A DNA stretch of 16,312 nt. Origin: JAICLL01 sp035252155 (GTDB lineage Bacteria; Planctomycetota; Planctomycetia; Pirellulales; JAICIG01). Positions 1-7,135 of this stretch are shown piece after piece (positions within the stretch are counted from its first letter, which is position 1; every line of letters starts with the position of its first letter). Made by a program: the position numbers and the translations under genes. The notes beneath the pieces were generated by a model. It worked only from the letters and a program-made list of their open reading frames with translations. It did not search any database and was not told where the DNA came from. Location: NCBI GenBank assembly GCA_035252155.1, contig DATFDL010000567.1:1-16312 (forward strand), in the 5' to 3' direction.

Positions 1-91
1 CCGCGGCGGTTATGATCACAGGCAAGGTAGCGCATCGCGCGCCGCGGCGGATGCCGTGGCACCCCGCTAGAACCATTCGAAAGGAAAAGCC

Positions 92-1441
92 ATGAACGCC
101 TCTCGTAATCATTGCTCTTTGTCGTCGCTTTCGCGGCGTGATTGGTTGCGGCTCTCGACCGCCGGCTTCGCCGCCTGTTCGATGTCGGGCTGGCTCGAAG
201 CACTGGCCGACCAGCCCGTGCTGCCGGTCCGCGGACGCTCGTGTATCCTGCTCTGGATGGCCGGCGGACCCAGCCAAATGGACACCTTCGACCTCAAGCC
301 CGGCCACCCCAACGGCGGACAATTCAAAGCGATCGACACCAGCGTATCGGGCATCAAAATCTCCGAACATTTGCCGAGTCTCGCGAAGCACGCCGAGCGC
401 CTGGCCATCATCCGCTCGATGACCACCAAAGAGGGCGACCACAGCCGCGGCACTTATCTGATGCGCAACGGCTATCTGCCGCAAGGACCGATTCGTTACC
501 CCACGCTCGGCTCGCTGGTTTCCAAAGAGCTGGGCCAGCCGGAAGCAGAAATCCCCAACTTTGTGAGTATCGGGCCCTATCGGTTTTTCAGCCCGCAAGC
601 GTATAGCGCTGGTTTTCTCGGCTCGGAGTACGACCCGTTGCTAGTGGGCGACGGCACCGCGGGCGGCGGTTCGCGCGACGACAACTATGGTCTGAAGGTG
701 GCCGATCTTGCGCCGACCGGGGCCGATCAGGTCTCGCGGCGGCTGGAGCTGCTCGGCTCGCTGAATGACCGGTTTGTGGGGCGGCACCAGGTGCCGCTGG
801 CGGTCGGCCATCGCATCGCTTATCACCGCGCGGTGCGTCTGATGCAAAGCGAAGCGGGCCGGGCCTTCAATCTCGATGACGAGCCGGATGAAATCCGCGA
901 TGCCTACGGCCGGCATCGCTTCGGCCAGGGGTGCCTGCTGGCTCGGCGGCTCGTCGAGCGCGGCGTGCCGTTTGTCGAAGTCACGCTCAGCGGCGTCGAC
1001 GGCAACGACATGGCCCTGGGCTGGGACACGCACCTTGACAATTTCGCCGCGGTCCGCCGGCTGTCGGGCGCGCTCGACAGCGGCTGGAGCATGCTCCTCC
1101 AAGAGCTGAAAGAACGCGGGCTGCTCGAAACGACCACCATCGTCTGGATGGGCGAATTCGGCCGCACGCCCACAATCAATCCCAGCGGCGGGCGCGACCA
1201 TTTTCCCGCGGCCTGGAGCACCGTGCTGGCCGGCGGCGGCATCCGCGGCGGGCAAGTGATCGGACGCACCAGCCCCGATGGCATGACGGTCGAAGAGCGT
1301 CCTGTTACGGTCGCCGATCTCTTGGGCACGGTCTGCATGGCGTTGGGCATCGATCGCGAGGCGAGCAACATTTCGAACATCGGCCGTCCGATCAAGGTGG
1401 TCGATCCGGAGGCGAATCCGATTGCCGAGGCGCTGGCCTAG
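92..1441 (+). CDS. DUF1501 family protein, Tat-exported
   Basis: This 449-residue protein belongs to the DUF1501 family, whose fold is related to the alkaline phosphatase/sulfatase superfamily and which is greatly expanded in planctomycetes; no reaction is established for it. The N-terminus has a twin-arginine signal (SRRDWLR, residues 14-20) followed by a short hydrophobic stretch ending near ALA-D40, so export by Tat is likely. Family motifs are GGPSQMDTFD (58-67), GWDTH (310-314), MGEFGRTP (353-360) and GGRDHFP (366-372), whose Asp and His residues resemble metal ligands of the superfamily. The ATG at 92 has AAGGAAA (81-87) at good spacing. In planctomycetes such genes usually follow a DUF1549/DUF1553 cytochrome-like gene; that would lie left of the window and is not seen. 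Family assignment is confident, function is not. Confidence 0.93.
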   Translation: MNASRNHCSLSSLSRRDWLRLSTAGFAACSMSGWLEALADQPVLPVRGRSCILLWMAGGPSQMDTFDLKPGHPNGGQFKAIDTSVSGIKISEHLPSLAKHAERLAIIRSMTTKEGDHSRGTYLMRNGYLPQGPIRYPTLGSLVSKELGQPEAEIPNFVSIGPYRFFSPQAYSAGFLGSEYDPLLVGDGTAGGGSRDDNYGLKVADLAPTGADQVSRRLELLGSLNDRFVGRHQVPLAVGHRIAYHRAVRLMQSEAGRAFNLDDEPDEIRDAYGRHRFGQGCLLARRLVERGVPFVEVTLSGVDGNDMALGWDTHLDNFAAVRRLSGALDSGWSMLLQELKERGLLETTTIVWMGEFGRTPTINPSGGRDHFPAAWSTVLAGGGIRGGQVIGRTSPDGMTVEERPVTVADLLGTVCMALGIDREASNISNIGRPIKVVDPEANPIAEALA

Positions 1442-1443
1442 CC

Positions 1444-1478
1444 ATTTTGGATTTTAGATTTTGGATTTTCGATTTTAT
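1444..1478. repeat. Five tandem AT-rich heptads (ATTTTNN)
   Basis: Five consecutive 7-bp units follow the DUF1501 stop codon: ATTTTGG, ATTTTAG, ATTTTGG, ATTTTCG and ATTTTAT. They are far more AT-rich than the surroundings. A complementary-type array (AAAATNN x5) lies at 1627-1661. Similar heptad strings occur between genes in several GC-rich and cyanobacterial genomes (recalled, not searched). Confidence 0.85.
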
Positions 1479-1513
1479 CCGGTGGCTGGGGCAGAGCCTT
1501 GGCGATGCCCCGG
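1479..1513. repeat. 35-bp inverted repeat, left copy
   Basis: This 35-bp segment starts CCGGTGGCTGGGGCAGAGCC and ends GGCGATGCCCCGG. Its reverse complement occurs at 1711-1745 with a single mismatch (34 of 35 match). The left copy lies in the gap between the DUF1501 and EF-hand genes, directly after the heptad array. It looks like one copy of a dispersed genomic repeat rather than a terminator, because the arms are about 200 bp apart. Confidence 0.9.
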
Positions 1514-1626
1514 CGACCTAAGCGCGGCGTCCTCCTCATGGTCCGGTTTTGGGTCTTGCATTTGACTTTCGCGTCATCGCGGAGTGCTTCGCGAGCAAAG
1601 ACGGCTCCATAACGCAACGGAAAGCC

Positions 1627-1661
1627 AAAATGCAAAATGCAAAAGTCAAAATTCAAAATGG
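1627..1661. repeat. Five tandem heptads (AAAATNN), opposite sense
   Basis: The five units are AAAATGC, AAAATGC, AAAAGTC, AAAATTC and AAAATGG, the reverse-complement type of the array at 1444-1478. The candidate ATG at 1630 of the EF-hand gene lies in the first unit, so the array would encode a lysine/glutamine-rich stretch (MQNAKVKIQNGK) if translation starts there. Confidence 0.8.
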
Positions 1662-3510
1662 GAAGGTGCCGGAAGTCGAGCAGGCAAGTCCGTGCCTTGA
1701 CGTGCCGCCACCGGGGCATCGCCAAGGCTCTGCCTCAGCCACCGGGCTCGTGCTATTCCTTGCCGCACTGCTGTTAGGGACATCGAGCGGCCTCGCCGAC
1801 GAGCTGCCGCCTCCGCCCGATGACGCGCAGGACATTCTCTTTCTCGGCCCATTGCGTCCGGTTTGGATGCGACTGCACGTGACGGTCGACGGCCAGCCCT
1901 TCCGGCAAATCTGGCGCGCGAATATCGAACGGCTTTTTGCCGACGCCGACGCCAACGGCGACGGCGTGGTCTTGCTGTCAGCCACAAACACCACCAAGGC
2001 CTCCGAAGCCAAGCCCAACGATACTGAGAAGGAACCGGTAGGCGAGGATACGAAAAACGAGCCGCCGGTGCAGCCCGCCGCCGATACGGTCGAATCACTC
2101 GCCGGCGCGGCGGCGGTTTATCTCGGTCAAGACGTGGGACAAGCACGGGCGGGCCTGAGTCAACTGGCCGAGGCCGCCCGCGGCCGACTGAGCCGGCAAG
2201 CCTTTGAAGAATACGTTCAGCGCGTGGCGCCGCCCTGTACGGTTGCCGTGGGTTTGGGTCGCACCACCGCCGGCCAGGCCCTGTTTCCACTGCTCGACCA
2301 AGACGGCAATCGGCAATTGACGGCCGCCGAGCTAAACGAAGCCGAAGAGAAACTGCGAATTCGCGATTTCAACGACGACGAAAGCCTCACGCAGGCCGAA
2401 CTGGCCGACGCTCCGAACGCCTCGCTGGCGGCCGCGGTTCAGCGGGCCGAAGAAAAGCAATCGGACCGCTTGCCGTCGGCCGGACCCGTGGTGCTCTTGC
2501 CTGCCGCGGCGGACGTCGACGACGTTTGCGAGGTGATTCTTGCACGCTACGACCGCAACGGCGATCGGCAGTTGGCAACGGCCGGTGACCAGACGGAATT
2601 TTTGCCGACCGCCGCACAAGCCAAGCGGCTGAGCGCCGTAGGCGAGACAGTTAGCGGCGACGCCTTAAAGCAGTTCTGCCAAGGCTCGCCCGACGTTGAG
2701 TTAACGATCGAGTTGGGCAAGGTGCAGTCGGGCGGTTCGCGCAGTAGCCCCTTTCGGCGAGCGCGACCGAAAAAAAGCGATGCGTCGGCCCCACAACAAA
2801 CTGCGTCGAACGCCGATTCGTCGCTGAAAAAGCTGCCCGATGGCAGTTGGCAGATCTCGTTGGACGACGCCAGCCTGACGCTGCGGCGGAACAACCGCGA
2901 TCCGTCGAAGAACAACGACCAAGGCCCGCGGCTGCAAAACTTCGACGCCGACAACAACGGCTATCTGGACGAAAAGGAGCTTGCAAATGCTCCGGGCCTG
3001 GGGGCCGATTTTGCCACGATCGACGCCGACGGCGACGGCAAAATCTTTGCCGCCGAATTGGAGGCATTTACGGAACGTCAGCTACGCGCCGCGGCCGTCC
3101 GGCTGCTGTTGGAGGTGTCGGACCTGGGGCAGGAGCTGTTTCACCATCTCGATGCCAACCACGATTATCGCCTGAGCACGCGCGAGTTGCACAACGCGGC
3201 CGAAATCTTGGCACAGATCGACGCCAACCACGACGGCCGGCTTTCGGCCGACGAGATTCCCCAGCAACTGCTGCTGGAGCTCTCGCGCAACACCGCGGCG
3301 GGCGCGCAGGCCGAACGGCGAGCGATCAACCGCGAGAAGCGCGTCCGCACGGCCACCAAAAAAGGCCCCGGCTGGTTCCAGAAGATGGACCGCAACGACG
3401 ATGGCGAAGTCAGCCCGCGCGAGTTTCTCGGCCCGCGCTCCGCCTTTGAAAAACTCGACGCCGATCGCAATGGCGTGATCGATGCCTCCGAAGGGGACAA
3501 GGCGCGCTGA
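1630..3510 (+). CDS. Exported multi-EF-hand protein
   Basis: The protein is 626 residues from this start and carries ten EF-hand-like loops of the DxDxDG type at about 105-116, 223-234, 246-257, 308-319, 439-450, 465-476, 508-519, 531-542, 587-598 and 610-621. Clear examples are DADANGDGVV, DADGDGKIFAAE and DANHDGRLSADE; others are degenerate (DANHDYRL). A hydrophobic segment (LVLFLAALLLG) ending TSSGLA-DE looks like a signal peptide, so a calcium-binding exported or surface protein is inferred; no catalytic domain is recognised. The start is uncertain. ATG 1630 has a weak GGAAAG upstream but leaves a 38-residue leader before the hydrophobic core. GTG 1702 would give a textbook signal peptide but no SD, GTG 1666 is possible, and a TTG at 1549 is open. 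The region before the hydrophobic core is largely repeat-derived. Confidence 0.85.
   Translation: MQNAKVKIQNGKVPEVEQASPCLDVPPPGHRQGSASATGLVLFLAALLLGTSSGLADELPPPPDDAQDILFLGPLRPVWMRLHVTVDGQPFRQIWRANIERLFADADANGDGVVLLSATNTTKASEAKPNDTEKEPVGEDTKNEPPVQPAADTVESLAGAAAVYLGQDVGQARAGLSQLAEAARGRLSRQAFEEYVQRVAPPCTVAVGLGRTTAGQALFPLLDQDGNRQLTAAELNEAEEKLRIRDFNDDESLTQAELADAPNASLAAAVQRAEEKQSDRLPSAGPVVLLPAAADVDDVCEVILARYDRNGDRQLATAGDQTEFLPTAAQAKRLSAVGETVSGDALKQFCQGSPDVELTIELGKVQSGGSRSSPFRRARPKKSDASAPQQTASNADSSLKKLPDGSWQISLDDASLTLRRNNRDPSKNNDQGPRLQNFDADNNGYLDEKELANAPGLGADFATIDADGDGKIFAAELEAFTERQLRAAAVRLLLEVSDLGQELFHHLDANHDYRLSTRELHNAAEILAQIDANHDGRLSADEIPQQLLLELSRNTAAGAQAERRAINREKRVRTATKKGPGWFQKMDRNDDGEVSPREFLGPRSAFEKLDADRNGVIDASEGDKAR
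1711..1745. repeat. 35-bp inverted repeat, right copy, inside a coding region
   Basis: This is the reverse complement of 1479-1513 with one mismatch. It lies in frame in the EF-hand gene and is read as PGHRQGSASATG, just before the hydrophobic core of the predicted signal peptide. The element therefore appears to supply, or to have landed in, the n-region of the signal peptide. Confidence 0.88.
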
Positions 3511-3616
3511 CCTCCAGCCGCGGCGCGGTGGCGCTGGCTCGTCACGACTCGAGACGCCGGGGGTAAGTCAACACCGCAAGCAATTGACCGTAGGGCTTCG
3601 CGATGAGCAGGGCGAC

Positions 3617-3650
3617 GTCGTTTTGCGGCGACAGTCGTTTTGCGGCGACA
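3617..3650. repeat. 17-bp perfect tandem duplication
   Basis: Two identical adjacent 17-bp units (GTCGTTTTGCGGCGACA) occupy 3617-3633 and 3634-3650. Each unit has complementary ends (GTCG and CGAC) that could form a short hairpin. They lie about 50-80 bp upstream of the rlmN start. Confidence 0.92.
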
Positions 3651-3685
3651 AGTAAGTACTGTGTGGGACCGTGCGCGTGACGGTG

Positions 3686-3691
3686 TATAAT
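3686..3691 (+). promoter_or_regulatory. Candidate -10 box of rlmN
   Basis: A perfect TATAAT lies six bases before the A of the rlmN ATG (3698). The usual start point 7 nt downstream of the box would fall on that A, predicting a leaderless transcript. No good -35 box is present at 16-18 bp spacing, and there is no SD before the ATG, which fits leaderless initiation. Confidence 0.5.
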
Positions 3692-3697
3692 GCCCGT

Positions 3698-4747
3698 ATG
3701 CCGCACTTGCTCGACCAAACCCCCGAACAGCTTCGCGACTGGATGATCGGTCAGGGATTGCCGGGCTATCGTGCCGGACAAGTAGTGGGCTGGCTGTTTC
3801 AGAATCGGGCCGACGGCTTCGAATCGATGACCGATTTGCCCAAGTCGCTGCGGGCGGCGTTAGCCGAGCAGTTTACTCTTTGGACGACCACTGTGGCCGC
3901 CCACCGCCGGTCGCACGACGGAACCGAAAAGCTTCTGCTGGAATTGGCCGACGGGCACAAAATCGAATGCGTGCTGATTCGCGAGGGACGGCGGCGGACC
4001 GTCTGCATCAGCACACAAGTGGGCTGCGCCATGGGCTGCGTGTTTTGCGCCAGCGGGCTGGAGGGCGTCGCGAGAAACCTGACCACGGGCGAAATTGTCG
4101 AGCAGCTTTTGCGGCTCGACCGCCTGTTGCCCGCCAACGAACGCCTGAGCAACATTGTGGTGATGGGCATGGGCGAACCGCTGGCCAATCTCGACCGGCT
4201 CTTGCCGGCGTTGGCAATGGCCAGCAGCCCGGCGGGCCTGGGTATCGGGACGCGCCGAATCACCATTTCGACCGTGGGCCTGCCCGCGGCCATCGACCGC
4301 TTGGCCGAGCTTGACTGCCAATACCATCTGGCAGTTTCGCTGCACGCCCCCAACGACGAGCTTCGCACTCGGCTCGTGCCCGTGAACCGCAACATCGGCA
4401 TCGCGCCCATCCTGGCTGCGGCCGACCGCTATTTCGACCGAACCGGTCGGCGGCTGACGTTCGAATATGTGCTTTTAGGCGATCTCAATGACCGCCCGGA
4501 GCACGCGCGGCAACTTGGGGCGTTATTGCGAGGCAAAATGGCGCTGCTCAACGTCATCCCCTATAACCAAGTGGCGGGCCTGCCGTATCGCACACCCTCG
4601 CAGAAAGCACTCGACACGTTTCTTGGCATCCTGCAGGACGCCGGGGTCAATGTGCAGGTTCGGCAGCGAAGGGGCGACAAAATCGACGCCGCCTGCGGGC
4701 AACTGCGCCGCTCGGAACTGAGGGGAGCGGCAGCACCGACCCCGTGA
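3698..4747 (+). CDS. rlmN: Dual-specificity 23S rRNA/tRNA adenine-C2 methyltransferase
   Basis: RlmN is a cytosolic radical-SAM enzyme that methylates C2 of A2503 in 23S rRNA and A37 in some tRNAs. From ATG 3698 the protein has 349 residues, a normal length. The radical-SAM CxxxCxxC motif is C110, C114 and C117 (VGCAMGCVFC). The two Cys used in the methyl-transfer mechanism are C103, seven residues before the cluster as in E. coli (C118/C125), and C333 in GDKIDAACGQL. MGMGEP (156-161) and the VSLHAPND motif are also present. GTG 3671 upstream is in frame, but it lies before the TATAAT box, so the ATG is preferred. All key residues are present. Confidence 0.97.
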   Translation: MPHLLDQTPEQLRDWMIGQGLPGYRAGQVVGWLFQNRADGFESMTDLPKSLRAALAEQFTLWTTTVAAHRRSHDGTEKLLLELADGHKIECVLIREGRRRTVCISTQVGCAMGCVFCASGLEGVARNLTTGEIVEQLLRLDRLLPANERLSNIVVMGMGEPLANLDRLLPALAMASSPAGLGIGTRRITISTVGLPAAIDRLAELDCQYHLAVSLHAPNDELRTRLVPVNRNIGIAPILAAADRYFDRTGRRLTFEYVLLGDLNDRPEHARQLGALLRGKMALLNVIPYNQVAGLPYRTPSQKALDTFLGILQDAGVNVQVRQRRGDKIDAACGQLRRSELRGAAAPTP

Positions 4748-5009
4748 GGCCCATACTGCCGCCTGCAGGCATCCCCCATAAGCTGTGCATCTGGCATCAA
4801 ACTAGCAAAGGGGCAGTGTCCACAAGGGTGGCGTAACCTAGGAAATGCCCTTCCTGCCGGCTTGACAAGCCCGAAAAACGTAGCAACCCTCGCCCAGAGT
4901 ATACTTGTAGCGGGGGCACGAGGGGCGTTTGGGGTTGCGGCGCTCGGAAGAATAGGCAAACCTTATGGGCACAACGCGACTCACTATCCGAAACTCCTGG
5001 AGCCTCGGC
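4748..5009. other. Intergenic region, rlmN to S51-like gene
   Basis: No supported gene is seen here, although the peptidase may start at ATG 4965 within it. It has a 10-bp palindrome (GCCTGCAGGC, 4761-4770), a small hairpin GGCTT-GAC-AAGCC (4859-4871) without a T-run, and GCAACCC/GGGTTGC arms (4883-4889, 4932-4938). TTGACA (4862-4867) and TATACT (4900-4905) are 32 bp apart, too far for one promoter. Confidence 0.5.
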
Positions 5010-6014
5010 ATGGATGCCGCCTCAGATTCGATTCTCTATGTTGCTTGTTGCCGCGGGCGTTGGTTGTTGTCGATAATCGCGATGGGGGCAGTTCTTTGTG
5101 CGGCGGTTTTTTATGGCTCGGCGGCTTTGGCCGATGAATCGAGGGCCGATGATTCGAGGGCCGATGAATCGGGCGAAACCGAAAAAGTACCGCTCGCCAC
5201 TGCTGGAAAATTGGTGATCTGTGGCGGCGGGCGGTTGCCGGAGAAGCTCCGGCTTCGGTTTATCGAGTTGGCGGGAGGTCCGGCGGCTCAGGTCGTGGTG
5301 GTTACCACGGCTAGCGTCTATGCGGACACCGATAAGATGGAACCCAAGCTCGCCTTCTGGCGCGAACAGCGGCTTGGCTCGCTGACCATCTTGCACACTC
5401 GCTCGCGTCAGACGGCCGACAACGCCGAGTTTGTCAAGCCGTTGACCAGGGCCACGGGTGTTTGGTTCGTCGGCGGCAATCAGAGTTGGTTGACCGAAAC
5501 CTATCTCGGCACCGCCTCGGAACGCGAGATGCGAGCCGTACTCGCGCGGGGGGGCGTCGTGGGTGGCACTTCGGCCGGCGCGGCGGTGATGTCGCCCGTC
5601 ATGATCCGACGCGACAGGCCCGAACTCGAAACCGGCCCCGGTTTCGGGTTTTTACCGGGCACTGTGGTCGATCAGCATTTTTTGAAACGCAACCGGCAAC
5701 AACGTCTGCTCAAGGTGCTCGACGCCCACCGCGAATTGGTCGGCTTCGGCATCGACGAGGGAACAGCCTTGGTGGTCGAAGGCAACCACTTGAGCGTGGT
5801 GGGTGATTCGCAGGTGGTAGTCTGCACATCGGCCTCGACCGAGCGGCCGGCAGCGGTGCAATCGCTGGCGGCGGGTCAGGAGGCCGATCTGGGCGTGCTG
5901 CGGACCGCGTTGGTCGCGCAGCGTGTCAAGCCGGTGGTTGAGACTGTCACTCCGCCACCCGCCGACGGAAAGGCTGCTTCACCCACCGAGGCAGAAACCA
6001 CCGCCGGCCAATAG
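5010..6014 (+). CDS. Exported cyanophycinase-like peptidase (S51 family)
   Basis: The sequence matches the peptidase S51/cyanophycinase family, serine peptidases that cleave the isopeptide (beta-aspartyl) bonds of cyanophycin or alpha-aspartyl dipeptides. From ATG 5010 it has 334 residues. GGTSAGAA (185-192) carries the likely nucleophile S188; GVWFVGGNQ (150-158), VDQHF (220-224) and GFGIDEGTALVVEG (245-258) are the other family blocks. WLLSIIAMGAVLCAAVF followed by SAALA-D is a signal peptide, so it acts outside the cytoplasm. An ADESR/ADDSR/ADESG repeat comes after cleavage, and a Pro/Ala/Thr-rich tail ends the protein. ATG 5010 is preferred because GGAG (4999-5002) is spaced 7 nt from it; ATG 4965 is an alternative that adds 15 residues. 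The true substrate is unknown; no cyanophycin synthetase is in the window. Confidence 0.88.
   Translation: MDAASDSILYVACCRGRWLLSIIAMGAVLCAAVFYGSAALADESRADDSRADESGETEKVPLATAGKLVICGGGRLPEKLRLRFIELAGGPAAQVVVVTTASVYADTDKMEPKLAFWREQRLGSLTILHTRSRQTADNAEFVKPLTRATGVWFVGGNQSWLTETYLGTASEREMRAVLARGGVVGGTSAGAAVMSPVMIRRDRPELETGPGFGFLPGTVVDQHFLKRNRQQRLLKVLDAHRELVGFGIDEGTALVVEGNHLSVVGDSQVVVCTSASTERPAAVQSLAAGQEADLGVLRTALVAQRVKPVVETVTPPPADGKAASPTEAETTAGQ
5130..5174 (+). repeat. 15-bp x3 in-frame tandem repeat
   Basis: Three adjacent 15-bp units begin GCCGATGAWTCG and encode ADESR, ADDSR and ADESG. They lie directly after the predicted signal-peptide cleavage site of the S51-like protein. In-frame expansion probably arose by slippage and lengthens an acidic linker. 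Confidence 0.88.
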
Positions 6015-6029
6015 CCATGCGGGCGGTAG

Positions 6030-6049
6030 CTGACTTCGTGAGAAGTCAG
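6030..6049. terminator. 8-bp perfect hairpin with GTGA tetraloop
   Basis: CTGACTTC-GTGA-GAAGTCAG is a perfect 8-bp stem closed by a GNRA-type tetraloop. It lies 15 bp after the S51-like stop codon, between convergent genes. There is no T-run, so intrinsic termination is only possible; it may also be a dispersed hairpin repeat. Confidence 0.45.
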
Positions 6050-6067
6050 GCGCCGCACGAGTACAGC

Positions 6068-6087
6068 CAGAATTCTGACGAATTCTG
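6068..6087. terminator. 8-bp perfect hairpin with TGAC loop
   Basis: CAGAATTC-TGAC-GAATTCTG is a second perfect 8-bp stem-loop of the same geometry, 19 bp after the first and 18 bp beyond the cysK stop codon. As a symmetric structure between convergent genes it could serve both directions. I recall similar EcoRI-site-like hairpins in planctomycete intergenic DNA, but could not check. Confidence 0.45.
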
Positions 6088-6105
6088 CTACACAGCCAGT
6101 GCTGC

Positions 6106-7092
6106 TTACTCCGGGTAGAGCTTGGTGGAGAGATAGCGTTCGCCGATGTCGGGCAGCACGACGACAATCAGCTTGCCAGTGTGCTCTTTTTTCTTCGCCA
6201 ACTGCAAGGCCGCCCAAGCCGCGGCACCCGAGCTGATGCCGCACATTAAGCCTTCGAGCCGGGCCATTTGCCGGGCGGTCTCGGCGGCGTCTTCGTCGGC
6301 CACCTGCACCACCTCGTCGATCACCTCCAGATTGAGCACGTCGGGAATAAAGCCGGCTCCCAGACCCTGGATGGTGTGCTTGCCGGGCTTGAGCGGGTCG
6401 CCGGCGCGCCGTTGCGTGATCACCGGGCTATTGGTCGGTTCGACGGCCACCACGTGCAGGCTTGGCTTGCGGCTTTTGATGACTTCGCCCACGCCCGTAA
6501 TTGTGCCGCCGGTGCCGACGCCCGACACAAAGATGTCGATGGCCCCCGCCGTGTCGCGCCAGATTTCTTCGGCGGTGGTTTTGCGGTGGATTTCGGGGTT
6601 CGCTGGGTTTTTGAACTGCTGCGGCATGAAGTGGTTTTTGTTCTGCGCCAGGATTTCGTCGGCCTTGCGCATCGCCCCCGGCATGCCGTCGGCCGCCGGA
6701 GTCAGAATCACCTCGGCGCCCAACGCCTTGAGCATCCGGCGCCGTTCGAGGCTCATGCTTTCGGGCATGGTCACCTTCAGCTTGTAGCCGCGGGCCGCAC
6801 AGACATAAGCCAGGCCGATGCCGGTGTTGCCGCTCGTCGGCTCGATCACCACGGTGTCGGGTTTGAGTTTGCCGTCGCGCTCGGCGGCATCGATCATGGC
6901 CGCGCCAATGCGGTCTTTGACACTCCAGAGCGGATTCATGTTCTCGACTTTGGCCGCCACCATGGCGCCGCAGCCTTCGGTCAGCCGCCGCAACCGCACC
7001 AAGGGCGTATTGCCGATGCAGTGAGTGATGTCGGGGCGAACGCCGCTGGCCGCGTTGGCGCTTTTGCCGCCTGTGGAACTGGAAGGAGGCAT
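6106..7092 (-). CDS. cysK: Cysteine synthase A (O-acetylserine sulfhydrylase)
   Basis: This PLP enzyme joins O-acetylserine and sulfide to make cysteine in the cytoplasm. It has 328 residues, about the usual length, with a slightly longer Ser/Gly-rich N-terminus. K59 in NPLWSVKDR is the Schiff-base lysine. PTSGNTG (85-91) binds the substrate carboxylate, GVGTGGTITG (191-200) holds the PLP phosphate, QFKNPANPEIH (159-169) is the conserved CysK block, and GISSGAA (285-291) contacts the pyridine ring. The start is supported by AAAGGA just upstream on the minus strand and by the promoter at 7136-7165. The gene is divergent from the two-TM gene and convergent with the S51-like gene. A cystathionine beta-synthase or other paralogue is less likely because no extra domains are present. 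Confidence 0.96.
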   Translation of the reverse strand: MPPSSSTGGKSANAASGVRPDITHCIGNTPLVRLRRLTEGCGAMVAAKVENMNPLWSVKDRIGAAMIDAAERDGKLKPDTVVIEPTSGNTGIGLAYVCAARGYKLKVTMPESMSLERRRMLKALGAEVILTPAADGMPGAMRKADEILAQNKNHFMPQQFKNPANPEIHRKTTAEEIWRDTAGAIDIFVSGVGTGGTITGVGEVIKSRKPSLHVVAVEPTNSPVITQRRAGDPLKPGKHTIQGLGAGFIPDVLNLEVIDEVVQVADEDAAETARQMARLEGLMCGISSGAAAWAALQLAKKKEHTGKLIVVVLPDIGERYLSTKLYPE

Positions 7093-7135
7093 GGCTGTCC
7101 TTTCTCAGAAGGTGATGCGGTTGTCGGTGGGGGCG

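Larger units (their letters stand above)
3511..3697. other. Intergenic region, EF-hand gene to rlmN
   Basis: This 187-bp gap has no supported gene. It holds the 17-bp tandem duplication (3617-3650) and the TATAAT box ahead of rlmN. No factor-independent terminator with a T-run is visible after the EF-hand gene. Confidence 0.6.

Noticed and set aside
2..95. Frames open from the left edge, ending TAG at 68-70 or TGA at 93-95 (overlapping the DUF1501 ATG)
   Set aside because: They are too short, and both translations look like Arg/Ala-rich noise. The 3' end of an upstream gene is possible but unsupported.
3542..3781. 79-codon minus-strand frame over the rlmN upstream region
   Set aside because: It overlaps the rlmN start and the 17-bp duplication, with no SD or known motif. 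A decayed gene fragment cannot be fully excluded.
4862..4905. TTGACA and TATACT as a promoter for the S51-like gene
   Set aside because: The boxes are 32 bp apart and neither has a partner at 16-18 bp.
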